Under the pieces are notes generated by a model. The model searched no databases. It had not been told where the DNA came from and saw only the letters and a list, made by a program, of their open reading frames with translations. From Chamaesiphon minutus PCC 6605 (lineage in GTDB: Bacteria; Cyanobacteriota; Cyanobacteriia; Cyanobacteriales; Chamaesiphonaceae), in the NCBI RefSeq assembly GCF_000317145.1, contig NC_019697.1, positions 3,692,385 through 3,756,384 on the forward strand: 64,000 bases of DNA, in the 5' to 3' direction. The position numbers were made by a program, and so were the translations under genes. This document shows, piece by piece, positions 46,978-56,910 of the stretch; positions within the stretch are counted from its first letter, which is position 1; each line of letters opens with the position of its first letter.

Positions 46978-48609
46978 CTATTCCCATTCAATCGTGCCAG
47001 GTGGCTTGGAAGTGATATCATAAACCACGCGGTTGACACCTTTTACTTCATTCACGATCCGGTTAGAAACAATCTCTAGAAACTCATACGGCACCTTCGA
47101 CCAATCGGCAGTCATCCCATCTTCACTAGATACACAACGTAAAACGATTGGGTGTGCGTAAGTGCGTTGGTCGCCCATGACGCCGACACTATTAACATCT
47201 GCGAGTAGCACCGCGAAAGCTTGCCAAAGTTTGTGATAAAGTCCCTGTTTATTAACTTCCTGACGAACGATTAGATCGGCATCGCGGAGAATATTTAGCC
47301 GCTCGGCGGTAACTTCACCAATAATCCGAATTGCCAAACCGGGGCCGGGGAAAGGTTGACGTTGGACGATTTCTTCTGGTAAACCGATCGAGCGTCCGAC
47401 TTTACGCACTTCATCTTTAAATAATTTGCGTAAGGGTTCTACAAGTTTAAATTGCAAGTCTTTAGGCAAGCCGCCGACGTTGTGATGGCTCTTAATTTTG
47501 ACCGCGACGCGTTCGCCAGTTTGCGGATCGACATTGGTGTCTGCCGATTCGATGACGTCGGGATATAATGTGCCCTGTGCGAGATAATCAAATGGCCCCA
47601 ATCGTTTTGATTCTGACTCGAATACGCGAATAAATTCAGCACCAATGCGTTTGCGTTTGACTTCGGGATCGGTAACGCCTGCGATCGCATTAATAAACCG
47701 TTCGCGCGCCATTACATATTCAACTTTGATATGGAATTGGTCTTTGAATAAGGTAACTAATCGTTCTGGTTCGAGCTTGCGCATGAACCCTTGATCGATG
47801 AACATACACGTCAATCGATCGCCGATCGCGCGGTGTAATAAGAATGCTAAAGTCGAAGAATCAACACCACCAGATAATGCCAGTAAGACTTTTTTATCGC
47901 CTACGCGCGCGCGAATATTGCGGATGGCTTCTTCGACAAATGCTTCCGTCGTCCAAGTAGGTTGACAAGCGCAAATATGATAGACAAAGTTGCGAATCAG
48001 GGCGAGTCCACCAACTGAATGTACGACTTCGGGGTGAAATTGGACGCCATATAGTTTGCGCTGATGGTCGGCGATCGCCGCGCAGGGTGTATTCTCAGTA
48101 TGCGCCAGCAGCTCGAATCCAGTCGGGAGGCGTTCGCAAGAGTCGCCATGACTCATCCACATGATCGAACCTTCCTCGACATTCGTTAGCAGGTCGATCG
48201 GATCGTCGATGAGAATTTCGGCTTTGCCATACTCGGCTTTTTTGGCTTTGATAACTTCGCCACCAAGCTGCTGCACCATGAGCTGCATTCCATAGCAGAC
48301 ACCCAAAACGGGAATGCCGAGATTCCAGATTTCGGGGTCGCATTGGGGCGCACGATCGTCATAAACGGAGCTAGGGCCGCCAGAGAGAATAATTCCCTTC
48401 GGATTTAGTAATTTCAGTTGCTCGGCAGTAGTGCGATAAGAGATAACTTCAGAATAAACTTGAGTCTCGCGAATTCTACGGGCAATTAGTTCGGAATACT
48501 GGGAGCCGAAGTCCAGAATGACGACCATTTGATGATTTAAGCTTACGTGTTCTAAAGGATTAGCGGTAAGCTGAAGATCTGTTGAACTAGTTTCGGTTTC
48601 TGTTGTCAC
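46978..48609 (-). CDS. guaA: GMP synthase (glutamine-hydrolysing)
   Basis: Converts XMP to GMP with glutamine and ATP. Domains in order: glutamine amidotransferase (~28-215) with [18 protein letters not shown], catalytic Cys in GVCYGMQLM and His/Glu in GVQFHPEV; the ATP-pyrophosphatase with SGGVDSS; and the C-terminal dimerisation domain ending PGTIEWE. GTG 48609 (MTTETETSS) gives 543 residues, typical of cyanobacteria. The frame is open further upstream to 48756 and has ATG 48528 as an alternative. It follows cbiD on the same strand, a common cyanobacterial neighbourhood. Confidence 0.96.
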   Translation of the reverse strand: MTTETETSSTDLQLTANPLEHVSLNHQMVVILDFGSQYSELIARRIRETQVYSEVISYRTTAEQLKLLNPKGIILSGGPSSVYDDRAPQCDPEIWNLGIPVLGVCYGMQLMVQQLGGEVIKAKKAEYGKAEILIDDPIDLLTNVEEGSIMWMSHGDSCERLPTGFELLAHTENTPCAAIADHQRKLYGVQFHPEVVHSVGGLALIRNFVYHICACQPTWTTEAFVEEAIRNIRARVGDKKVLLALSGGVDSSTLAFLLHRAIGDRLTCMFIDQGFMRKLEPERLVTLFKDQFHIKVEYVMARERFINAIAGVTDPEVKRKRIGAEFIRVFESESKRLGPFDYLAQGTLYPDVIESADTNVDPQTGERVAVKIKSHHNVGGLPKDLQFKLVEPLRKLFKDEVRKVGRSIGLPEEIVQRQPFPGPGLAIRIIGEVTAERLNILRDADLIVRQEVNKQGLYHKLWQAFAVLLADVNSVGVMGDQRTYAHPIVLRCVSSEDGMTADWSKVPYEFLEIVSNRIVNEVKGVNRVVYDITSKPPGTIEWE

Positions 48610-48749
48610 TGCGGACTCCCTGGGATTTGATACGTGTAGACGACTGGAGCTACGACCGTCTGGATTTGAGATGACTGACTCTACGATTTGAAGAGTGCGA
48701 TCGAGCGAGATTTTTACTAAGTAATTAAAAAAATTATATTCGATTAAAT

Positions 48750-49889
48750 TTAGCACAATTGGGTCAAAAATGTTCTGCCAGTTGGACTAGTGGCAATAAC
48801 TCGCCGCTGTCGATCGAATACTACGGAACCGACACTTACAGATTGCTGACTTTGGCTATAAATGTATGTTTGCGATCGATTATCGATCCGCTCGGTGAGA
48901 TATCCGTAAATCTGAGTTACCCAATTACTACCACCGTCAGAACTTATCTGGAGATATTTCAGGACATCTTCTGCCGTCTCACAGTCGAATAACTCTGACA
49001 AGTGTGCTGCGGGTAAACCCATCCGCGCCGCTGCTGCAACCAAAATCTCTAATCGACCATCAGCTAAATGGTGATGTGTGTGAAAAATTCCCCCCGCCAA
49101 CTTGATTAACTTGCCGTGATAGCCAAATAGTAATAACTTGGGCACTCCTAAGCTGCCCGCCTCAGCTAATAATGGCCCCAACCAATTTGCCGTCTTAATA
49201 ATTCGATCGCGTTTAATTCCCATCTGCTGTGCCAGATCTAACCCATTTTCCCCAATACAAAACACCAACGGCAAGCTCTCCGAGTCCCCCCCTTTCCCCC
49301 TCTCTCCCTCTCCCCACTTCCCCCTCAACTCCGTCAAACAAGCCTCCAACTGTCCCGGCGCACTCAACGGTTGCGAAATACCCGTCGTCCCTAGCAACGA
49401 TAAACCTTCAACTACTCCAAATGCCGCATTTGAAGTCCGAGTTGCGAGGATTCTGCCTGCGGGTAAAATAATCGTCACCCGAATTTTTTGTGCTGGCGTC
49501 AGTAAGAGGCCTAGATTCGCCTGTAAGAGCTGTCGAGCGTATTTATAGATAGCAGGCAGATCGTCGAGATTTGACTGCTTGCCGACCCCTTCACCCCCCA
49601 CTAGCGCGATCGTTTCGACCTGGCTGGGATCTGCCCATTCCACGACTGCCCAAACTGGAGTATCGCGCGTTAAATCTAAATTGTCGCCAGGATCGCTATG
49701 AGTAATACCTAACGCCATTCCTGACTGAATCAGCGCGACTTGCGCGATCGAAATTTCTACCCGTTGGGGTGGGGTAATTAAATCGATCGTCACAACTGGC
49801 TTATTTGTCGGAGAAGATTGTTGTAGACACTGCAAAGCCGCGATTGCGCTAGCAGTGGCAAAGACGGGTAAGGTATAACCAGAGCGCAT
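48750..49889 (-). CDS. cbiD: Cobalt-precorrin-5B (C1)-methyltransferase
   Basis: SAM-dependent methylation at C1 in the anaerobic (early-cobalt) route to adenosylcobalamin. The 379 residues match Cbi[20 protein letters not shown] at the start, [24 protein letters not shown] and [16 protein letters not shown]. An extra loop at about residues 190-206 ([16 protein letters not shown]) is encoded by CCCCCTC/TTTCCCC heptamer-like repeats at 49286-49331 (see findings). No cobalamin riboswitch was seen upstream. ATG start at 49889. Confidence 0.94.
   Translation of the reverse strand: MRSGYTLPVFATASAIAALQCLQQSSPTNKPVVTIDLITPPQRVEISIAQVALIQSGMALGITHSDPGDNLDLTRDTPVWAVVEWADPSQVETIALVGGEGVGKQSNLDDLPAIYKYARQLLQANLGLLLTPAQKIRVTIILPAGRILATRTSNAAFGVVEGLSLLGTTGISQPLSAPGQLEACLTELRGKWGEGERGKGGDSESLPLVFCIGENGLDLAQQMGIKRDRIIKTANWLGPLLAEAGSLGVPKLLLFGYHGKLIKLAGGIFHTHHHLADGRLEILVAAAARMGLPAAHLSELFDCETAEDVLKYLQISSDGGSNWVTQIYGYLTERIDNRSQTYIYSQSQQSVSVGSVVFDRQRRVIATSPTGRTFLTQLC
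49286..49331 (-). repeat. Heptamer-like tandem repeats within cbiD
   Basis: Pyrimidine-rich units CCCCCTTT, CCCCCTCTCTCCCTCTCC and CCACTTCCCCC of about seven bases lie in the coding strand's complement. The resulting peptide is Gly/Glu/Lys-rich and low complexity, unlike the rest of CbiD. Confidence 0.65.
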
Positions 49890-49921
49890 GAGACAGGGAA
49901 TAGGGGATATTAATTAGTTTA

Positions 49922-49980
49922 GATCTAGGGGCACCCCTACAAGTTATCTGTAGGGGTGCCCCTTACGGGTACCTGTGGGT
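49922..49980. repeat. GGGGCACCCCTAC hairpin repeat upstream of cbiD
   Basis: GGGGCACCCCTAC and GTAGGGGTGCCCC form a perfect 13-bp stem, followed by a GGGTACCTGTGGGTT relic. It belongs to the same family as 16305-16353, 21582-21610 and 32930-32980. Confidence 0.75.
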
Positions 49981-50027
49981 TGTAGCAGTAATAATATCTA
50001 CGAATTGTCTCGATGCGTTCTATCAAT

Positions 50028-52001
50028 TTACGGTTTTGGCCGATTATCCTCAAATTTCCAGGCTCCGCTTTCGACCAATTGTAGATCTTCGACCTGCTGG
50101 ATTTGTTGTTTTTGGTAGATAGCCAGATCGAACCAGAAGGTCGTACCTACACCCACCGCGCTGGTAATATTAATTTGAGTGTGATGTTTCTCAATAATAT
50201 TTTGGACGATCGATAGTCCCAATCCAGTGCCCTCTAAAGTATGGACGCGGTTCTCAACTCGGAAGAACCGATCGAAAATTGCCTGCTGATCTTCGGGATC
50301 GATGCCGATTCCGGTATCGACAACTTCTACTCTAACTACATCCGAGGTAATCTCATCGCCAACCTCAGGAGTTAATATCGCGCGATGAGCGCGAAGAGTG
50401 ACCTTGCCATTCGCTTTGGTAAATTTGAGGGCATTACCGACCAGATTTGCTAGCACCTGGAGGATCAAATCGTAGTTACCTAAGATAGATGGCAGTTCGG
50501 GTTCGATATCTTGACACAGTTCGATGCCTTTGTCTCTGGCATTAAGCTGATAGGTACGTAAGGTTTGTTCGATCGCTCGATCGAGTTCGACGGCATCGAA
50601 GAGGTAGGTATGAGAAGATTCTAACTTGGATAAATCTAAGACGTCATTTACCAATCGCGTCAGTCGATCTGTTTCCCGATTAGCAGTGTCGAGAAATTCG
50701 CTACGCTCGTCTTTAGTTAGTTCATCGCCATATTCATGTAAGGTTTCGATGAATGATTTGATATTAAATAGCGGCGTCCGCAATTCATGCGAAACATTAC
50801 TAATGAATTGACTTTTCGCTTCATTCAATTCTACCTCGCGAGTAATATCTTGAATCGTCATCGCGATCGCGCGGACATTTTCTTTAACCGGATCGAGTAC
50901 GTTGGTAATTAAAATTCTCACCGTCCGCTGTCCGGGTTGATTGAGTGTAATCCGAAATTCTTCGCCTTCGAGTTTGCCCGCAGCCACTTGATACAGGGGG
51001 CGTGCGAGTTCGGCAGATACGCTCCCAGGTAAAACGTGCAAGACATTAGTCCCATTTAAATCCAGATGATCCCAACCAAAGAAGCGACGCGCGTTGGGAT
51101 TGACTAAGACGATATTGAGATTATTATCGATCAGTACAGCACCATCAGCGATCGTGGTGACGAGGGTTTCTAGCTTAGCTTTTTCGGCAGTTAATTCATC
51201 GATATTTTGTTCTTCAAATATCTCTAGCTTTTCTGCCATTTCATTAAAGCTATCGATCAATTCTCCCAGTTCGCCGCCTAAAGGTAAATCGATCCGTTGC
51301 TTAAAATTACCAGAGGCAATATTCTTAACACCAGAGAGTAATTCTTTAATCGGTTTGGTAATTTGGAGAGCATTAAATACCGCCCCCAAAATTACCATCA
51401 CCCAAATCGATACAAATACCGCGATCGTGACATCTCTGGTCAATCCGGTGGACGCAACTACGGTAGGATTGGGATTGATGCCGATCGCGAGCGTACCTAA
51501 GAATTTACCCTCATGTTCGATCGGTACGAACACATCGGTGACGATCCCTTCTGGCGTCTGATGTTGGCGTACTAAGGGCAAATCGTGATTTCCGCTGCTT
51601 TCTGGTAAGTGAATGCGGCGTTCGATCATTAATGAATTTTGCACTTCTGATTCGGAAAAGGGAATCCCCAGCCGAATCCCACCAGCATCATCAGCATAGA
51701 GGATATACCTCAGACTAGATGTGCTGTGATAGAAGCGGTTGGAAAAGCGCGCGACAGCCGTCAAATCGTTCTCGGCTAATTGGGGGGCGATATTCGCCGC
51801 CAACAGCAGCCCCAAATCTCGCCCGAAGCGCGTATCGTTGATCCGTGCATCTGCTTGAATGGTATTGACAGCCCAAAAGGTTAAGCCACTCACAATCAGC
51901 GACACCACCAAAGTAGCTGCTCCCATCAGTTTGGTTTGGAGTGTAAACTCCATCCACCAATGGCGAATGAGGTCGCGCAATTTGTCAAACATGGCTAGCA
52001 T
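50028..52001 (-). CDS. nblS: NblS/Hik33-type sensor histidine kinase
   Basis: The conserved cyanobacterial kinase controlling high-light, nutrient and cold responses (NblS/DspA/Hik33). The 657 residues show a first transmembrane helix (~28-48), a periplasmic or extracytoplasmic sensor region, and a second helix (~195-215, AVFVSIWVMVILGAVF). A HAMP domain (~217-270) and a PAS domain (~285-400) follow. HisKA has its His in FISNVSHELRTPL (~418), and HATPase has NLVGNALKFTKA, DTGIGI and GTGLGLSIVQ. ATG start at 52001; ATG 51992 is an alternative. The partner regulator (RpaB type) is not in the window. Confidence 0.93.
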   Translation of the reverse strand: MLAMFDKLRDLIRHWWMEFTLQTKLMGAATLVVSLIVSGLTFWAVNTIQADARINDTRFGRDLGLLLAANIAPQLAENDLTAVARFSNRFYHSTSSLRYILYADDAGGIRLGIPFSESEVQNSLMIERRIHLPESSGNHDLPLVRQHQTPEGIVTDVFVPIEHEGKFLGTLAIGINPNPTVVASTGLTRDVTIAVFVSIWVMVILGAVFNALQITKPIKELLSGVKNIASGNFKQRIDLPLGGELGELIDSFNEMAEKLEIFEEQNIDELTAEKAKLETLVTTIADGAVLIDNNLNIVLVNPNARRFFGWDHLDLNGTNVLHVLPGSVSAELARPLYQVAAGKLEGEEFRITLNQPGQRTVRILITNVLDPVKENVRAIAMTIQDITREVELNEAKSQFISNVSHELRTPLFNIKSFIETLHEYGDELTKDERSEFLDTANRETDRLTRLVNDVLDLSKLESSHTYLFDAVELDRAIEQTLRTYQLNARDKGIELCQDIEPELPSILGNYDLILQVLANLVGNALKFTKANGKVTLRAHRAILTPEVGDEITSDVVRVEVVDTGIGIDPEDQQAIFDRFFRVENRVHTLEGTGLGLSIVQNIIEKHHTQINITSAVGVGTTFWFDLAIYQKQQIQQVEDLQLVESGAWKFEDNRPKP

Positions 52002-52194
52002 GAAGTGGGATAGGGGATAGCGAAAATAGACTCTATAACTAGCAATATTTTCTAGGTGCGACGAGTACCATTTGGTTCGATATATCTACAGATGTCAGGC
52101 TGTATCCACTCTCACTATAACAGCGATCGCCCAGATGACCGGAAGATTAACACGTTGTATAAGCTGGATATCTCGTGATGGATAGTGGATGGTG

Positions 52195-52330
52195 GATATT
52201 TGCCTCGAAGTTCCCTCTAGGTTTAGCGCAACCTTGCAGCGAGACAACCTCCGAGTGATGTGCGCCAACAGAGGTTTCCTCCAAGTTAAGCGCGTCAGCG
52301 ATTCCAGACAAGACAAGACATAGGGGATCT
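52195..52330. repeat. Copy of the AGACAAGACA/GAGGTTTCCTCC repeat
   Basis: GAGGTTTCCTCCAAGTT (52271-52287) and AGACAAGACAAGACA (52306-52320) recur from the nested element at 16484-16525. The rest of the gap upstream of nblS (52002-52406) holds GGATAGT heptamer bits and no gene. Confidence 0.65.
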
Positions 52331-52406
52331 AGATCCCGAGGCTCTGGCGGGATGAGGGTAGCTTGGGTTTTCGATCGCAGGCGAAGGGTTTGTGACGATC
52401 GAGTCT

Positions 52407-53294
52407 TTACTTATATTTAAGATTTATACAGCTCCACTCCAAGCGATTCCAGACAGTACCAACAGTCCAGCCATGTTGTTCGAGTACATGGGAAACATCA
52501 GCGACTTGGCTCGATAAAACCCCACTTAATATCGCCCAACCTTTGGGTTTGACGAGTGCGGACATGGATGGTGCTAATTGGATAATAACATCGGCTAAAA
52601 TATTGCAGACAAATCCATCTACAGGCTCGGGAAGCATCGCACGCAAATGTTCGATACTGCCCAATTCAACAACTAAATTTGGGGCAGGAATACCATTTAA
52701 ATCGCGATTTTCACCAGTTGCTTTGACGGCTAAAGGATCGTTATCGACAGCATAAATCTGTTTGGCACCTAACAAGAATGCAGCAGTAGAAAGAATGCCA
52801 GAACCGCAGCCCAGATCGGCAATGGTCGAAGCAGTACCGGGTTGTAAGCGCATTTCCAGAGCTTCGAGACATAATTGAGTCGTCGCATGAGTGCCCGTGC
52901 CAAATGCCACACCAGGGTCGAGTTGGAGGATAATTCGATCGGTTTCTTTTGGTACTTCCAACCAGGCTGGATTGATTAATAATCGATCGCCGATTGGTTG
53001 TGGTTGCCAATGTTGCTTCCAACTACTAGACCAATCTTCTTCATCGATGAGATTGCATCTAGTTACAGGTAGTGGACTGCCGATTTCGTTGGCATCATCT
53101 TCTAATTGCAACGATAGATCGGAAATCTCTAATAGTTTGACTTGAGTTTGAGGAATATAGGCAGAAATTAAGATTTCTTTGCCTTGTTGCTGAGTAGACA
53201 TTCCTTTGCAGCCAAATTCACTCAGTCTCCAAAAGATATTTTCTTCGAGATCTGCCGTGCAATCGATTTTAATTTCCCACCAGCTATTAGACAT
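52407..53294 (-). CDS. prmA: Ribosomal protein L11 methyltransferase
   Basis: SAM-dependent trimethylation of L11 lysines and N-terminus. A 295-residue protein with an N-terminal L11-recognition domain (~1-90) and a Rossmann methyltransferase domain containing LDPGVAFGTGTHATTQLCLE, VADLGCGSGILS (SAM loop) and CNILADVII. ATG start at 53294. It lies downstream of serA on the same strand, separated by a repeat and a long palindrome. Confidence 0.95.
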   Translation of the reverse strand: MSNSWWEIKIDCTADLEENIFWRLSEFGCKGMSTQQQGKEILISAYIPQTQVKLLEISDLSLQLEDDANEIGSPLPVTRCNLIDEEDWSSSWKQHWQPQPIGDRLLINPAWLEVPKETDRIILQLDPGVAFGTGTHATTQLCLEALEMRLQPGTASTIADLGCGSGILSTAAFLLGAKQIYAVDNDPLAVKATGENRDLNGIPAPNLVVELGSIEHLRAMLPEPVDGFVCNILADVIIQLAPSMSALVKPKGWAILSGVLSSQVADVSHVLEQHGWTVGTVWNRLEWSCINLKYK

Positions 53295-53342
53295 GATTGT
53301 AGATATCGCCGGATAAATTCTAATAACTTTGTTTAGATATTA

Positions 53343-53377
53343 ACTGTGGTGAATAGATAATTATCTTTCACCACAGT
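53343..53377. other. Long palindrome upstream of prmA
   Basis: Arms ACTGTGGTGAA and TTCACCACAGT pair perfectly. The centre AGATAATTATCT is also self-complementary, giving a stem of over 15 bp with one unpaired base. No T-run follows on the minus strand, so an operator or RNA-processing hairpin is as likely as a terminator for serA. Confidence 0.6.
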
Positions 53378-53454
53378 ATCACAATCTGGAGCGGGATTGA
53401 AGTAAGCGCGGTTAACTAATATGGGCGGGGGTGGATGGGTAATGAATTTTGGAT

Positions 53455-53560
53455 TTTGGATTGCGGATTGCGGCTCTCACTCGTCGGGAAACCCGACGGT
53501 ATAGAGAGACAGCGACACATCGAACGAGAGATTGTGTGCGTTAAGACAAGACAGCGGATT
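53455..53560. repeat. Third copy of the GTGTGCGTxAAGACAAGACA repeat
   Basis: GTGTGCGTTAAGACAAGACA (53534-53553) matches 16505-16524 at 19 of 20 positions. A CGTCGGGAAACCCGACG hairpin precedes it (about 53482-53498), and GGATTGC heptamers lie at its left edge. Confidence 0.65.
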
Positions 53561-53605
53561 GGAAATGTCCTCCCTCTCTCCCAGTCTCCCCGCTCCTCGC
53601 TCCAG

Positions 53606-55192
53606 TTAGCTAGTCAAAGTCACAGTATAAGCGTCGCTAATTCCCGTTACTTGTTTGATTTCGTTCAAGATGCCATCGGGTAAAGGATCGTCGAGGCTCA
53701 ATACCATTACAGCATCGCCTCGGACGATTTTGCGTCCGACTTGCATACTGGCAATGTTGACATTAAATTTGCCGAGTAGGGAACCGATAATTCCAATAAT
53801 TCCCGGTACATCTTTATGCACTGTGAATAGCATGTTTTGAGTCGGTACTACGTTGACGGGGAAATCATCGACGCTAGTAATCCGCATTTCGGCATCACCC
53901 AACAGCGCACCCGTGACCGAATGTTGACCTAAAGAACCTTTAGCAACTAATTTGAGCGTCGCTGTGTAGTCGCGCACTGAGGCGTCGCGAGTTTCGGAGA
54001 CGTGAATGCCGCGCTCTTTGGCTTCGATGCCAGCGTTGACGTAGTTTACTCGTTCCCGGAGTGCGGGTGATAATAACCCTTTGAGCGCAGCAGTGACGAT
54101 CGGTTTGGTTTGTTGTTCGGCGAGATCGCCATATAAACCTACCTGAAGATCGTTAATGCGTCCACCAGCCAGTTGACTGACCATATTACCGAGAGTTTCG
54201 GCAAGTTGGAGATAAGGCTTGAGTTGGGCGATCGCGTCTGGGTGCAAGCCAGGAATGTTCACCGCAGACCGGGCTGGTAGCCCCAGCAAGACGTCCCGAA
54301 TCTGTTCGGCTACATCGATCGCGACATTCACCTGCGCCTCGGCTGTAGACGCGCCTAGATGGGGCGTGAGGACGATTTCTTTACCTAGCGATCGCAATTC
54401 GGATTCGCCTAAAGGTTCGACGCCAAATACATCGATCGCCGCACCAGCAATGGTACCTGCTTTGAGGGCAGCAGCCAAAGCTGCTTCGTCGATAATGCCG
54501 CCGCGCGCGCAGTTAATAATCCGCGCTTGGGGTTTCATTTTTGCCAGCGTTTCGGCATTAATCAGATTTGTCGTTTCTGGCGTCTTAGGAATATGGAGCG
54601 TGATATAGTCCGATTCGCGGAAAATCGTATCTAAATCGACCAATCTGCAACCGAGTTGCTCGGCACGTTCGGCAGAAATAAACGGGTCGAATGCCAATAA
54701 TTTCATGCCCATGGCTTTGGCAACGGTAACGACGTGGGAACCAATTTTACCCAAGCCGACAACGCCGAGTGTTTTCTTATAAACTTCTGTACCGACGAAC
54801 TGTTTGCGGTTCCATTGACCGCTTTTCATCGATCGATCGGCTTCGGGAATGTAGCGAGACATCGATAACATCATTGCCAGAGCGTGTTCCGCAGCAGCAA
54901 TCGTATTACCTTCAGGAGAATTAACTACCACGATTCCTTTCCGGGTGGCGGCGGGGACATCCACATTATCCACACCCACACCAGCACGTCCGACAATCTT
55001 GAGATTGGTAGCAGCTTCGATAATTTCTTTGGTGACGCGGGTTTCCGATCGAATCATAATCGCATCGTAGTCACCGATAATCCGCGCTAATTCCGCTGGT
55101 GGTAAGCCAATTTTAACGTCCACTCGAGCGACTTGCGAGAGGATATCGATCCCCGCTTGGTCGATTGGGTCAGAAACAAGAACTTTAGACAC
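53606..55192 (-). CDS. serA: D-3-phosphoglycerate dehydrogenase
   Basis: First step of serine synthesis: 3-phosphoglycerate to phosphohydroxypyruvate with NAD. The 528-residue long form has a Rossmann domain (GVVGLGKIGSHV), catalytic Arg in INCARGGIIDE, Glu in the following region and His in VLTPHLGAST. An intervening ASB domain (~315-450) and a C-terminal ACT domain (~455-528; VPGIIGIIGSLLGKFNVNI) bind regulators such as serine. GTG start at 55192 (MSKVLVSDPID). Confidence 0.97.
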   Translation of the reverse strand: MSKVLVSDPIDQAGIDILSQVARVDVKIGLPPAELARIIGDYDAIMIRSETRVTKEIIEAATNLKIVGRAGVGVDNVDVPAATRKGIVVVNSPEGNTIAAAEHALAMMLSMSRYIPEADRSMKSGQWNRKQFVGTEVYKKTLGVVGLGKIGSHVVTVAKAMGMKLLAFDPFISAERAEQLGCRLVDLDTIFRESDYITLHIPKTPETTNLINAETLAKMKPQARIINCARGGIIDEAALAAALKAGTIAGAAIDVFGVEPLGESELRSLGKEIVLTPHLGASTAEAQVNVAIDVAEQIRDVLLGLPARSAVNIPGLHPDAIAQLKPYLQLAETLGNMVSQLAGGRINDLQVGLYGDLAEQQTKPIVTAALKGLLSPALRERVNYVNAGIEAKERGIHVSETRDASVRDYTATLKLVAKGSLGQHSVTGALLGDAEMRITSVDDFPVNVVPTQNMLFTVHKDVPGIIGIIGSLLGKFNVNIASMQVGRKIVRGDAVMVLSLDDPLPDGILNEIKQVTGISDAYTVTLTS

Positions 55193-55531
55193 GATCGGTT
55201 TAAGTAGGATAAAGGTCAGTGCAATAGCACATTCTAACTGGATAAGTTGTCTAACGGGGTTATCCTTTGGCTCAATTTTACAATCTATACTGGATGACGA
55301 CCCTTGCTAGCCGACCCCATTTGGATTGTGGATTGTAGATTGTGGATTGTAAAATCCATGCATAGCAAGGGTTTTGCTTACTCATCTATCGTTACTATTT
55401 TTTTAAGTTTGGTTATGAGTTTTATCTCCTCAGTCCGCACCCGATCGATGAGATCGCCTTGGCGGAGCCTGCCGTTAGACACAGCGTCGGCTCTGCCGAA
55501 TCGATCGAAATTCTTTTATAATTAAATTATT
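55193..55531. repeat. Intergenic stretch with heptamers and a TTGGCGGAGCCT repeat
   Basis: GGATTGT heptamers run from 55321-55350. The dispersed word TTGGCGGAGCCT lies at 55459-55470, followed by GCCGTTAGACACAGCGTCGG. No gene was seen. The promoters of serA (minus) and the following gene (plus) must lie here. Confidence 0.55.
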
Positions 55532-56050
55532 ATGGATACTAATTATCTCGTGGCTGTGTTATCCGATCGCATCCAAGCTGAATCGGCTTATACTTTGTTG
55601 GAGCAACAAGGTTTACCCTTGAAAAAAGTGACGATCCTCGGTCGCGGCTACAAAACTGCTGATGAATTTGGCCTGATCGACCCCAATGAAGTCGCTCGCA
55701 AACAAGCCAAACTGATGGCGATTTGGTTGATTCCATTTGGCTTTTTGGCTGGCATCGGCTTTAGTTTAACTACCAATTTACACACATTTGCCTGGGCCGG
55801 AGAAATCGGCGATCGACTCATTAGCGGATTGCTCGGTGCCTTTGGTGGCACCATGGGGAGTATCTTCATCGGTGGCGGTGGTGGCATTGCCTTTGGTACT
55901 GGGGACGCGCTCCCCTATCGCAATCGGATTAATGCAGGTAAATATCTAATTGTTGTCGAAGGTTCGCAACTACTCCTCCAGCAAGCCACCACAATCCTCC
56001 GCAAATTCGACCTCGAAAATATCAAAACCTACACGGATATGTATCAATAA
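55532..56050 (+). CDS. Glycine-rich membrane protein, conserved in cyanobacteria
   Basis: A 172-residue protein. An N-terminal cytoplasmic part (~1-60; YLVAVLSDRIQAESAYTLLE) is followed by two transmembrane helices (~68-84 and ~105-125) with a Gly-rich FGGTMGSIFIGGGGGIAFGTG, then a C-terminal part (~135-172; GKYLIVVEGSQLLLQQATTI). The two soluble parts look like halves of one ferredoxin-like domain. Function unknown; related proteins are annotated as general-stress or hypothetical. ATG start at 55532. Confidence 0.75.
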   Translation: MDTNYLVAVLSDRIQAESAYTLLEQQGLPLKKVTILGRGYKTADEFGLIDPNEVARKQAKLMAIWLIPFGFLAGIGFSLTTNLHTFAWAGEIGDRLISGLLGAFGGTMGSIFIGGGGGIAFGTGDALPYRNRINAGKYLIVVEGSQLLLQQATTILRKFDLENIKTYTDMYQ

Positions 56051-56092
56051 AAAACTGTCAGGTTGGTGCTGTTGGGTTTCGTGCCTTAGCCC

Positions 56093-56127
56093 AACTATCA
56101 ACTATCAACTATCAACTATCAATTATC
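56093..56127. repeat. Heptanucleotide tandem repeats (AACTATC unit) abutting a start codon
   Basis: Four tandem AACTATC units plus one variant end two bases before ATG 56130, occupying the place of a ribosome-binding site. Confidence 0.85.
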
Positions 56128-56129
56128 AG

Positions 56130-56909
56130 ATGCTTCCAAGAGAAGAATTATTAAAACGCGTCGAAAATCGGGAAGTCGTTGCTAGAGCGATCGATTTGGC
56201 CGATCGCGCAATCAAGAATTGGGAAGTCGTCGAAACAGATTTCCTGTCTCCACCAGAAATTGCCGAAATCAAAAGCGTATTTAGCCGTCTTAGCGACGTC
56301 GAAATTATCGCCACAGGTGGCTATCCCCAGGCTGAGAGACAGCGACTGGGCATCTGTCGGGCTGAATTACCATTTGAACCCAGCCAAGTGCCCCTAGCGG
56401 CCATTCAGATTGCCGGAAATTTCTTATTCGATCCGCCGACGCATCGTGACTTTTTGGGTGCGATGTTGGGTTGTGGCATCGTCCGCGACAAAACAGGTGA
56501 TATCATCGTGCTGGGCGAACAAGGTGCTCAAGCGATTGTCGCCCCAGAATTGGTGGAGTTTTTAGAAACTAATTTAACTCAAGTGCGATCGGTTCCGGTT
56601 AAGACTCAACGGATCGATTTGAGTGAATTAAAGATTCGCGAACCGAAGAAAAAAGAAATGACAACCGTCGAAGCTTCGCTCAGATTGGATGCGATCGCGT
56701 CTGCTGGTTTTGGGATGTCTCGCAGTAAAATGGTCGATCTAATTTCAAGCGGTGATGTCCGCGTCAATTGGAAAGAAATCGGTCAATCTGCTCACGCACT
56801 CAAAGCTGGAGATCTGGTTGCCATTCGCGGCAAAGGTCGATTAGAAATTGGTGAAGTAGCGATTACTAAAAAGGAACGCTATCGTGTTAATTTAACTAGA
56901 TATATGTAG
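56130..56909 (+). CDS. Photosystem II S4 domain protein
   Basis: A 259-residue protein of the PSII S4-domain family found in cyanobacteria and plastids. The N-terminal domain (~1-180; MLPREELLKRVENREVVARA, GGYPQAERQRLGICRAELP) is family-specific. The C-terminal S4 RNA-binding domain (~188-250) has RLDAIASAGFGMSRSKMVDL and SGDVRVNW. Its precise role near PSII or RNA is not settled. ATG 56130 matches the family start; the open frame upstream to 55950 overlaps the previous gene and is not used. Confidence 0.93.
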   Translation: MLPREELLKRVENREVVARAIDLADRAIKNWEVVETDFLSPPEIAEIKSVFSRLSDVEIIATGGYPQAERQRLGICRAELPFEPSQVPLAAIQIAGNFLFDPPTHRDFLGAMLGCGIVRDKTGDIIVLGEQGAQAIVAPELVEFLETNLTQVRSVPVKTQRIDLSELKIREPKKKEMTTVEASLRLDAIASAGFGMSRSKMVDLISSGDVRVNWKEIGQSAHALKAGDLVAIRGKGRLEIGEVAITKKERYRVNLTRYM

Positions 56910-56910
56910 C

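Noticed and set aside
49890-50027. Cobalamin riboswitch upstream of cbiD
   Set aside because: No B12-box (GCCACTG-type) was found; the interval is a dispersed hairpin repeat.
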